Position numbers and translations under genes: made by a program | Source of the DNA: Planctomycetota bacterium | Lineage (GTDB): Bacteria; Planctomycetota; Brocadiia; Brocadiales; Bathyanammoxibiaceae | Assembly: GCA_030598065.1 (NCBI GenBank) | Contig: JAUVQR010000101.1 | Location: 1-6,034, forward strand | Direction of reading: 5' to 3' | DNA: 6,034 bases | Notes under the pieces: model-generated | What the model was told of the DNA's origin: nothing | The model's database searches: none | The model's input: the letters and a program-made list of their open reading frames with translations, nothing else | Shown: positions 1-5,936 of the stretch, one piece after another | Numbering within the stretch: the first letter of the stretch is position 1 | How the letters are laid out: every line of letters begins with the position of its first letter

Positions 1-615
1 ATCACCGGCGTGCGTTGCCCGAGGTGCGGCATGGGGCTTGGCAATTACGCCCTGTTCTCCCAAGAAGGCTGCGCCGAGTGTAAATCGCAGGGCCTGAGGT
101 TTGATGGCGCCTTTTCCGCCGCCTACTACGAAGGTGCCATAAAAGAACTTATACACAGATTCAAGTATGGAAAGCAGGAATTCCTGGCAAAGCCCCTGGC
201 AGAGCTGATTGTTCGGCACTTCAGGGAGATTGACTACAACCGACCCAAGATAGATATCGTGGCGGCTGTGCCCCTGCACAGGAAAAAGAGGCGGGAGCGG
301 GGGTTTAACCAGGCGGACCTCCTGGGGCGAAACGCCGGGAAGCTCCTTGGCTTGGAGGTATGTCTGGGAGGCCTGAAAAGGACTCGAAACACCCGGTCCC
401 AGACCGTCCAATCCTACTTCAGGCGCCGGGAAAACGTCCGTGGCGCCTTCCTGGTCAAAAAGCCCGAATACTTCAAAGGAAAGGACATACTGCTGGTTGA
501 CGATGTTCTTACCTCCGGTCTGACCGCATCGGAATGCGCAAAGGTTCTTAAAGAGGCCGGGGCAAGAAAAGTCTATGTGCTTACTGTAGCGAAATCTAGA
601 CGAATTACCGCCTGA
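1..615 (+). CDS. comF: ComF family phosphoribosyltransferase-like protein, 5' end outside the window
   Basis: The reading frame is open from base 1, and a GTG at 10 is the first start-like codon. The family normally has another zinc-ribbon segment before the part seen here, so the true start is probably upstream and the gene is partial. Numbering from the GTG, two cysteine pairs (C3/C6 and C21/C24) form the rest of a zinc ribbon. The family motif VPLHRKKRRERGFNQ lies at 88-101, an R-x-x-N-T-x-x-Q stretch follows at about 126-131, and the type I phosphoribosyltransferase PRPP-binding loop LLVDDVLTSG is at 161-170. ComF proteins are needed for DNA uptake in naturally competent bacteria, probably in the cytoplasm with the ComFA helicase, but homologues occur widely in species not known to be competent. 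The substrate cannot be told from sequence. It ends 94 bases before hpf, and a promoter lies between them, so it is probably not in the same main transcript. Confidence 0.9.
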   Translation: MTGVRCPRCGMGLGNYALFSQEGCAECKSQGLRFDGAFSAAYYEGAIKELIHRFKYGKQEFLAKPLAELIVRHFREIDYNRPKIDIVAAVPLHRKKRRERGFNQADLLGRNAGKLLGLEVCLGGLKRTRNTRSQTVQSYFRRRENVRGAFLVKKPEYFKGKDILLVDDVLTSGLTASECAKVLKEAGARKVYVLTVAKSRRITA

Positions 616-626
616 GCTTAATATGC

Positions 627-655
627 TTGACTACGTGGGTCTTAGAAAGTAGAAT
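627..655 (+). promoter_or_regulatory. Sigma-70-type promoter for the hpf-to-rplU genes
   Basis: A -35 box TTGACT (627-632) and a -10 box TAGAAT (650-655) are separated by exactly 17 bases. Each matches the consensus at five of six positions. The site is in the only gap between comF and hpf. The predicted transcription start is near 662, giving a leader of about 48 bases before the hpf TTG codon. Location, spacing and box quality agree, but no experiment supports it and promoter consensus in this lineage is unknown. Confidence 0.62.
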
Positions 656-691
656 GCCGATGATAGGTTTTTTAGTCCTTTTTGAAGAGTC

Positions 692-700
692 GAGAGAGGA
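692..700 (+). promoter_or_regulatory. Ribosome binding site that fixes the TTG start of hpf
   Basis: The purine run GAGAGAGGA ends nine bases before the TTG at 710. It supports that codon as the start, because no ATG or GTG lies near the family's N-terminus. A short possible stem (GAGT 687-690 with ACTC 702-705) would loop out this site; at four base pairs it may be chance. Confidence 0.6.
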
Positions 701-709
701 AACTCCCTT

Positions 710-1045
710 TTGAATATAATAGTCTCTGGAAGGCACCTGAGTATCACAAACGCCATAAAAAACTATGCTGAAAAGAAGGTTCAAAAGCTGGAAAAGTACT
801 TTGACAGGCTTATCAAGGTGCAGGTAAACTTGGATGTAGAAAGCGAACGGCACCGCGCAGAAATGATTGCCTCGGCGGCCAGGGGTTCTATACTCGTGGC
901 GGAGGTTATAGACCATGATATCTACGCCGCCATAGACAAGGCAACCGACAAGCTTGAGAGACAGCTAACACGCCATAAGGAAAAATTGCACCAGAAGAGA
1001 CCCAGGAAGGGGTCCTCACCGGCAGGTCCGGTGGAAGCCCCATGA
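710..1045 (+). CDS. hpf: Ribosome hibernation-promoting factor, short form (HPF/YfiA/RaiA family)
   Basis: This 111-residue protein begins MNIIVSGRHLSIT and carries the family signature near residues 71-92 (YAAIDKATDKLERQLTRHKEKL, split here as YAAIDKATDK then LERQLTRHKEKL). Family members bind the small ribosomal subunit across the mRNA and tRNA sites in slow growth or starvation and silence the ribosome. The length fits the short class; the C-terminal dimerisation domain of long HPF is absent, so 100S dimers would need another factor if they form. The start is TTG, chosen because it gives the conserved N-terminus and follows a good ribosome binding site. The last 15 or so residues are Pro/Gly/Ser-rich and outside the conserved domain; the DNA encoding them takes part in a predicted RNA fold. 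The next gene is a PTS EIIA, a neighbour also seen in proteobacterial rpoN loci. Confidence 0.93.
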   Translation: MNIIVSGRHLSITNAIKNYAEKKVQKLEKYFDRLIKVQVNLDVESERHRAEMIASAARGSILVAEVIDHDIYAAIDKATDKLERQLTRHKEKLHQKRPRKGSSPAGPVEAP

Positions 1046-1056
1046 GGGGCCAGGAC
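1012..1056 (+). other. Predicted three-way-junction RNA structure across the hpf stop codon
   Basis: Three perfect stems nest compactly. P1 pairs GTCCT (1012-1016) with AGGAC (1052-1056). P2 pairs CACCGG (1017-1022) with CCGGTG (1028-1033) around a five-base loop. P3 pairs GCCCC (1037-1041) with GGGGC (1046-1050) around the four-base loop ATGA, which contains the TGA stop (1043-1045). P1 and P2 abut directly; the other junction strands are GAA (1034-1036) and C1051. Only a poor T-containing stretch (ATCTTTATT, from 1058) follows, so it is not a classic intrinsic terminator. It could be a weak terminator, an RNase-processing or stability element between hpf and the PTS genes, or chance in a GC-rich stretch. 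A further GCGC/GCGC hairpin lies at 1067-1077. Confidence 0.45.
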
Positions 1057-1134
1057 GATCTTTATTGCGCTACGCGCTCGATATTATCAGTTTAACCCAG
1101 ATTCCTGCCTAGCAGCACTATCCTTTCTTATTTT

Positions 1135-1140
1135 GGAGGA
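1135..1140 (+). promoter_or_regulatory. Ribosome binding site deciding the EIIA start
   Basis: GGAGGA lies just before the ATG at 1145, with about five bases between the GGAGG core and the start. An in-frame TTG at 1133 overlaps this site and would leave itself without one, so the ATG is the better start. The rest of the 1046-1132 gap shows no convincing promoter. Confidence 0.75.
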
Positions 1141-1144
1141 CCAG

Positions 1145-1627
1145 ATGAAGCTGATCGACTTCCTTGTCGAGGAGGCAATAATATATGAATTGAAGGTCAA
1201 AGACAAAAAAACCGCTATCAACGAGATGGTCAAAGCGCTTACAATGTCCCACAAGGTCCCTGCCAAGGAGATTGATAGCATAATGGCTGCGCTCTTGAAA
1301 AGGGAGCAGCTGGGCAGTACTGGAATAGGCGGTGGAGTGGCGGTGCCTCACACAAAACATGTGTGTGTATCAAGGCTATTGGTAACGGTTGCACGTTCGG
1401 AAGAAGGAATAGACTTTGACGCTTTAGATGGAGAGCCCGTACACCTCGTTTTTCTTCTTTTATCCCCCGACGAAACGGCGGGTGCACACCTGCAAGCCCT
1501 CGAAAGAATAGCCACACTAATAAGAGACAGCGACTTTAGGCGCTTTATGACCACGGCCTCTAACAAGGAGGAGATGATAGAAATCCTCAGAGAGGTAGAC
1601 AGCCATCCCACCGAAAGTTTGACTTAA
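1145..1627 (+). CDS. ptsN: PTS EIIA protein, fructose/nitrogen-regulatory (Ntr) class
   Basis: The 160-residue product is a single EIIA domain of the fructose/mannitol/Ntr class (PTS_EIIA_2). It begins MKLIDFLVEE, and the phospho-acceptor motif GIGGGVAVPHTKH places the active-site histidine at residue 69. The later VHLVFLLLSP and HLQALERIATLI segments are also typical of the family. In the PTS, HPr passes phosphate to this histidine. Stand-alone EIIA-Ntr proteins act as cytoplasmic regulators of potassium transport, nitrogen and carbon metabolism and stress responses rather than in sugar import. No EIIB or EIIC domain is fused or adjacent, and the HPr-EI fusion gene follows within 29 bases, which favours a regulatory phosphorelay. 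Assigning it to PtsN rather than a fructose-type EIIA rests on context, since both share the fold and motif. Confidence 0.9.
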   Translation: MKLIDFLVEEAIIYELKVKDKKTAINEMVKALTMSHKVPAKEIDSIMAALLKREQLGSTGIGGGVAVPHTKHVCVSRLLVTVARSEEGIDFDALDGEPVHLVFLLLSPDETAGAHLQALERIATLIRDSDFRRFMTTASNKEEMIEILREVDSHPTESLT

Positions 1628-1656
1628 ACTTGTATAATCGTTCCCCCATCGTAAAC

Positions 1657-3672
1657 ATGAGCCTAAACCGCCAGCTTCGGATACTGAATGCAGACGGCCT
1701 TCATGCCCGTCCGGCCACGCGCTTCGCCGAAATTGCAAACCAATACTCGGCAAACGTGCGCGTTAAAGCCAAGGACAAGGAGGTCAACGGCAAGAGTGTC
1801 ATAGAACTACTAACCCTTGGTGCCGAACGGGGCACCGACATAAGGATTATCGCAGACGGACGTGACGCCGCCGGAGCGCTGGACGCCCTCTCGAACCTGG
1901 TAAGCGGCAACTTCAACGAGCAGACTATGGTCATCAAGAAAGGCATAGCGCTGGCGCCGGGTGTGGTGATAAAAAAGGCGTTTATCCTGGAGGGTACAGG
2001 ATACTGGGTAAAGAGGAATTTCATCGACGAGACACAGGTGCCAGACGAAATAAACAGGCTTACCAGGGCAATCTCATCTGCGGAAAAGGAGATGCAAGAG
2101 CTTGAGAACCAGGTCACATCAAGACTTGGACACGAAATAGCGGCCATCCTTGAGGCCCACAGAACTATACTATGCGACGAACACCTCAAAAAAGAATTCG
2201 TCTCCAAGATAGAAAACTTCTGGGTCACCGCGGAGTTCGCCGTCTCAATGGTCCTGAAAGACTACATAAAGAAGTTTCACAGTGTTGAAAACCAATATAT
2301 AAGAGAACGGGTAGGCGACATAATAGACATAGAGAACAGACTGCTGAGCAATCTGATGGGAGGGAAGCGTGCAGAGTTAAAAAACCTTCCTGAAGAAGTG
2401 GTGCTTGTAACCCACGATCTGAGACCCTCAGAGGCTGCGGCCCTGGATGTGAAAAAGATAAAGGGCTTCGCCACCGAGGTCGGCGGCAGAACGTCGCACA
2501 CCGCCATACTGGCCCGCGCACTGGGTATACCGGGCGTGGTTGGCCTGGGCAGCATAACCACCGAGATCTACCCCGGCGACACGGTCATCATCGACGGGAA
2601 CAAGGGCCTTGTAATAGTAAGACCCGATGAAGACACAATAAAAGAGTACGAAGAGATAGGAAAGACAATACACGTATTCGAGACCAAGCTTACTCAAGAA
2701 CTGCAGGACCAGCCGGCCGAGACACCGGACGGCAGGGAGATATCAATCCTGGGAAACATTGATTTCCCCAGGGAGATAAAGACCTTCCAACGTTATGGCG
2801 CCCGTGGTGTCGGACTGTACAGGACGGAATACCTTTTCCTTGAGGCGGACAAAACCCCCAACGAAGAGCACCATATCAAGTCCTACATGGACTCCGTAGA
2901 GCAACTCGGCACGATGCCCATCGTTGTGAGAACGGTGGACCTGGGGGCCGACAAGTTCTTCAACGGTAGCGACTATAAGGAGTCTAACCCGTTTCTCGGT
3001 TGCCGCTCTATACGCTACTGTTTTGAGCATCCAAACCTGTTCAGCACCCAGTTGAAGGCGATACTCAGGGCGTCCGCCGCAAAAAAGAACATAAAGATAC
3101 TGTTCCCGCTTATATCCTCCCTGCAGGAGTTCCTTAAGGCGAAGGACATGGTAAGAGAGGCGATGGACGAGCTGGACAGACGTGGACTGCCCTTTGACGA
3201 AAGCTTACCTCTGGGGATTTTGATAGAGGTGCCGTCATCCGTTCTGATAGCCGATGTGCTGGCGAAGGAAGCGGACTTTTTCAGCATCGGCACCAATGAC
3301 CTGGTACAATACTCTCTGGCTATTGACAGGGACAACGAGACCGTAGCCAAGATGTATTGCCCGGCGCATCCTGCAATACTGAGACTGCTCAAGATGACCA
3401 TTGAGGTGTCTGAAGACAACGATATACCCGTGTCAATGTGCGGCGAGATGGGGAGCGAACTGGAATACCTGGTGCTCCTGATGGGTTTGGGCCTGACGGA
3501 ATTTAGCGTGTCCCCACCCACAATAATCCCCGCGCTAAAGAAGGTTATAAGAACTATTACATATGAGGTGGCCAGGGAAGTGGCGGACGAAGTCTCCAGT
3601 TTTGCCGACCCGGAGAGGTCGGTACGCTATCTGAGAGACATCACCAGGGAGATTCTCCCGGAAGCTTTCTAG
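1657..3672 (+). CDS. ptsP: HPr-Enzyme I fusion: phosphoenolpyruvate-protein phosphotransferase
   Basis: Numbered from ATG 1657 (671 residues), residues 1-88 are an HPr domain with the motif GLHARPA and phospho-histidine H16; S47 aligns with the regulatory serine of Gram-positive HPr. EI follows: N-terminal phosphohistidine domain with GGRTSHTAI (H281), then the PEP-binding barrel with R389, R425, E524, N547/D548, R558 and the catalytic C595 (SMCGEMG). Spacings from the active histidine match E. coli EI within one residue throughout, so the enzyme looks intact. It would take phosphate from PEP, relay it through its own HPr, and hand it to the EIIA encoded just upstream. There is no GAF sensor domain like that of classical PtsP. 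The start is uncertain: an in-frame TTG at 1630, two bases after the EIIA stop, would add nine residues. Neither start has a clear ribosome binding site, so translational coupling is likely. ATG is preferred because it puts the HPr histidine near its usual position 15. Confidence 0.93.
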   Translation: MSLNRQLRILNADGLHARPATRFAEIANQYSANVRVKAKDKEVNGKSVIELLTLGAERGTDIRIIADGRDAAGALDALSNLVSGNFNEQTMVIKKGIALAPGVVIKKAFILEGTGYWVKRNFIDETQVPDEINRLTRAISSAEKEMQELENQVTSRLGHEIAAILEAHRTILCDEHLKKEFVSKIENFWVTAEFAVSMVLKDYIKKFHSVENQYIRERVGDIIDIENRLLSNLMGGKRAELKNLPEEVVLVTHDLRPSEAAALDVKKIKGFATEVGGRTSHTAILARALGIPGVVGLGSITTEIYPGDTVIIDGNKGLVIVRPDEDTIKEYEEIGKTIHVFETKLTQELQDQPAETPDGREISILGNIDFPREIKTFQRYGARGVGLYRTEYLFLEADKTPNEEHHIKSYMDSVEQLGTMPIVVRTVDLGADKFFNGSDYKESNPFLGCRSIRYCFEHPNLFSTQLKAILRASAAKKNIKILFPLISSLQEFLKAKDMVREAMDELDRRGLPFDESLPLGILIEVPSSVLIADVLAKEADFFSIGTNDLVQYSLAIDRDNETVAKMYCPAHPAILRLLKMTIEVSEDNDIPVSMCGEMGSELEYLVLLMGLGLTEFSVSPPTIIPALKKVIRTITYEVAREVADEVSSFADPERSVRYLRDITREILPEAF

Positions 3673-3726
3673 ACAACGCGCCATTTACCCGGCTTCCCGG
3701 CGTTAGCCCCAGGCAAATTTCTTTAA

Positions 3727-4383
3727 GTGCAAGAACAAACTACTGTAGAAAAGGCCCGACACATAAGGACCAGGCTAAGGTTCCGGAAAACCGGAATCCT
3801 CAGGTTCATATCTCATCATGACCTGATGAGGGTGTTCGAACGGGCCATCAGGAGGGCAGAAATACCCATATGCATGAGTCAGGGCTTCAACCCCCGGCCG
3901 AAGATGTCTTTCCCTACGGCCCTGGCCCTGGGTATAGAGGGTGTCGACGAAATTGTAGACCTGGAACTCTCCCATTGGATTGCTCCGCAGAAGATACTTG
4001 AACACCTGCAGGGACATCTCCCGCCGGACCTCAAGATAACGTCTGTAGAACCGGTCGCGCTGAAGAGCCACTCCAAGGTCGAAGAGCTGGTCTATAGAAT
4101 CGAAGGGCGCCCCCTCAAAAAAATTACAGAGAAAGAGATTACCGGATTTCTGGCAAAAAAAGAGTTTCGAGTTTCGAGAGATAAGAAGGGCAGGAGAAAG
4201 CTTCTCAACATTCGCTCCTCCATAGTATCCATCACGCAGGAAGACGACGTCCTCCTGCTGAGGCTCAGACCCGCCATCGAGGGCACGGCACGTCCAGACG
4301 AGGTGCTGGAGGCCCTTGGACTAAGAATGGACGTGGACACTACACTGAGGATAACAAGAAGCGCCGTCCGCCTCTCTCTCTAA
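3727..4383 (+). CDS. DUF2344 / TIGR03936 family radical SAM-associated protein
   Basis: The 218-residue product carries the hallmark opening of this family: RLRFRKTGILRFISHHDLMR (about 16-35), an ERAIRRAEIP helix, then SQGFNPRPKMSF (51-62). In many bacteria this domain is either fused to, or encoded directly after, a radical SAM protein (TIGR03960 type); its own function is unknown. No such partner lies immediately upstream here, where the neighbour is the HPr-EI gene. The GTG at 3727 is the only reasonable start: a TAA precedes it in frame at 3724-3726 and no other start codon occurs before the conserved motif. The ribosome binding site is weak (AGG, about 13 bases upstream). RNase E/G follows 17 bases downstream, the usual neighbour of this family. 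Two runs of seven A occur at 4117-4123 and 4155-4161. The family call is confident; the function is not known. Confidence 0.85.
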   Translation: MQEQTTVEKARHIRTRLRFRKTGILRFISHHDLMRVFERAIRRAEIPICMSQGFNPRPKMSFPTALALGIEGVDEIVDLELSHWIAPQKILEHLQGHLPPDLKITSVEPVALKSHSKVEELVYRIEGRPLKKITEKEITGFLAKKEFRVSRDKKGRRKLLNIRSSIVSITQEDDVLLLRLRPAIEGTARPDEVLEALGLRMDVDTTLRITRSAVRLSL

Positions 4384-4389
4384 GGAGGA
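4382..4389 (+). promoter_or_regulatory. Strong ribosome binding site of the RNase E/G gene, overlapping the upstream stop
   Basis: AAGGAGGA starts inside the TAA stop of the DUF2344 gene (4381-4383) and ends 11 bases before the ATG at 4401. It is the best Shine-Dalgarno match in the window. The overlap suggests that ribosomes finishing the upstream gene can re-initiate here. Confidence 0.7.
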
Positions 4390-4400
4390 CAACCAAGACT

Positions 4401-5918
4401 ATGGCTAAGAAAATGCTGATTAACGTCGTCGAACCTGAAGAAAGCCGCATCGCCATCCTCGACGACAAGACGCTGGAAGAGCTCTACATCGAGCGCATCT
4501 CCAAGGGGCAAGCGGTAGGCAACATATACATGGGCAGGATATCCAACGTAGAGCCCAGCCTGGACGCCTCCTTTGTGGATATAGGGCTGAAAAGAAACGG
4601 CTTCCTTCACGTAAGCGAGGTGCTGGATACTACCGGCAAGACGGAAGAGAAGCCTGAGAAAGGCAGGGGCAGGAGGGAACATAAACGTATACAATCCCTG
4701 CTGAAACCGGGCCAGGAGCTTCTTGTGCAGGTGATAAGAGAAGGGGTCGGAGAAAAGGGGCCAAGCCTCACCACCTATATAAGCCTCCCGGGCCGTTACC
4801 TGGTACTCATGCCGTACACCTCAAGACATGGCGTATCAAGAAAGATTCTCGAAGAAGAGGAACGGTCACGGCTTAAACAGATTATCAAAGAATTAAAACC
4901 CCCGGCTAATATGGGCCTAATCGTTCGAACAGCGGGAACAGGCCAGACCAAGAGGGAACTCTCGAAAGACCTTAATTATTTGCTTCGCCTTTGGAAGGCG
5001 GTAGAGGAGCGGACGACGCACAGCCTTGTCCCCTCACTAATGTACCAGGAAAGTGACCTGGTCATTCGGACCATCAGAGATATCTTCTCCTCCGACATCA
5101 AAGGAATAATTGTCGACTCTCACGATACCTATGAAAAGACAAAGGATTTCCTGAAGCAGATAATGCCAAAACACGAAAAGATAGTAAAGTTTCACAGGGC
5201 AAGGGTGCCTATCTTCCACAAGTATCGTATTGAAGAGGAGATAGAACGGATTAACGAGAGAAAGATACCGCTGAAACTAGGAGGCTCCCTGGTCATAGAA
5301 CCCACAGAGGCCTTGGTGGCGATAGACGTCAACAGCGGACGGTTCAAAAAGGGTGCGGACCCCGAAGAGACCGCCTTCAGAACCAACATGGAGGCAACGG
5401 CCGAAATAGCCCGACAAATTCGTTTGCGCGACCTGGGCGGAGTTATTATAATAGACTTTATCGACATGCAGCAGGAGGCCCATAAGCGGGCCGTGGAGCG
5501 GGCCTTAACGGAAGAGCTGAAGAAAGACAGGGCGCGCACCAAGACGCTCAAGACGTCCAAGTTCGGCATCATTGAGCTGACCAGGCAGCGCATTAAGCAC
5601 AGCATCAGAGACGTGCTGCACGAGTCCTGTCACGAGTGTAAAGGCTCGGGGCTCACAAAGACGCTGGAAAGTCTTAGCCTTAAGATTATGAGAAACATAA
5701 GGTCCGTACTTGACGATAAGGAACTTAAGACCATAGAAGTTGTGGCAGACTCTGAGGTTGTACAGTTTCTACAGAACCAGAAAAGAAGAGATGTGTCTGA
5801 ACTCGAAGACCACTACAACAAGAGAATAATCATAAAAAGCAACGTGGGAAACGGGTGGAGAAGCAGCGATATCAAGATGAGCTACTACGGTTCAGACGGA
5901 AAGCAAATGACCCTGTAA
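4401..5918 (+). CDS. rng: Ribonuclease E/G family endoribonuclease (RNase G-like)
   Basis: The 505-residue product matches the length of E. coli RNase G (about 490) and the catalytic half of RNase E. An S1 RNA-binding domain lies at about 38-128 (VGNIYMGRI, SFVDIGLKRNGFLHVSEV), interrupted by a charged loop near 79-97. The RNase H-like and 5'-sensor part follows, with GLIVRTAG at 172-179. The metal-binding catalytic aspartates are D309 (AIDVNSGRF) and D352 (IIIDFIDM); their 43-residue spacing equals that of E. coli RNase E D303/D346. The CHEC pair at C410/C413, followed by KGSG, corresponds to the zinc-link that joins subunits. Such enzymes cut single-stranded A/U-rich RNA in rRNA maturation and mRNA decay in the cytoplasm. 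There is no long disordered C-terminal scaffold, so a full RNase E-type degradosome arm is absent. The position just before rplU is common in bacteria. Confidence 0.95.
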   Translation: MAKKMLINVVEPEESRIAILDDKTLEELYIERISKGQAVGNIYMGRISNVEPSLDASFVDIGLKRNGFLHVSEVLDTTGKTEEKPEKGRGRREHKRIQSLLKPGQELLVQVIREGVGEKGPSLTTYISLPGRYLVLMPYTSRHGVSRKILEEEERSRLKQIIKELKPPANMGLIVRTAGTGQTKRELSKDLNYLLRLWKAVEERTTHSLVPSLMYQESDLVIRTIRDIFSSDIKGIIVDSHDTYEKTKDFLKQIMPKHEKIVKFHRARVPIFHKYRIEEEIERINERKIPLKLGGSLVIEPTEALVAIDVNSGRFKKGADPEETAFRTNMEATAEIARQIRLRDLGGVIIIDFIDMQQEAHKRAVERALTEELKKDRARTKTLKTSKFGIIELTRQRIKHSIRDVLHESCHECKGSGLTKTLESLSLKIMRNIRSVLDDKELKTIEVVADSEVVQFLQNQKRRDVSELEDHYNKRIIIKSNVGNGWRSSDIKMSYYGSDGKQMTL

Positions 5919-5936
5919 AGGAGAGAGGCCGGACAC

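Noticed and set aside
605..916. Minus-strand open frame across the comF-hpf gap and the start of hpf
   Set aside because: It overlaps the promoter and a confidently identified gene, shows no family motif, and has no ribosome binding site that I can see. The other minus-strand frames (for example 1701-2228, 3015-3521 and 5192-5605) are likewise antisense shadows of conserved genes.
1053..1068. Possible sigma-54 promoter (GG ... GC) between hpf and ptsN, suggested by the rpoN-like context
   Set aside because: The spacing between GG and GC is 12 bases instead of 10, and the flanking bases do not match TGGCAC/TTGC.
1349..1365. Hairpin CACACA/TGTGTG directly at the active-site histidine codon of the EIIA gene
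   Set aside because: It is a six-base A/C-G/T repeat within conserved coding sequence; the protein motif and chance explain it well enough.
1619..1638. TTGACT followed by TATAAT at the ptsN/HPr-EI junction
   Set aside because: The boxes are only eight bases apart, far too close to act together as a sigma-70 promoter.
4475..4700. Charged loop in the S1 domain of the RNase as an unusual insertion
   Set aside because: E. coli RNase G carries an extra segment of similar length at the same place, so it is normal for the family.
5710..5739. Possible internal promoter for rplU (TTGACG, 18 bases, TAGAAG) inside the 3' end of the RNase gene
   Set aside because: The -10 box matches only four of six positions and the site lies in conserved coding sequence about 200 bases before L21. 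One such match is expected by chance in a window this size.
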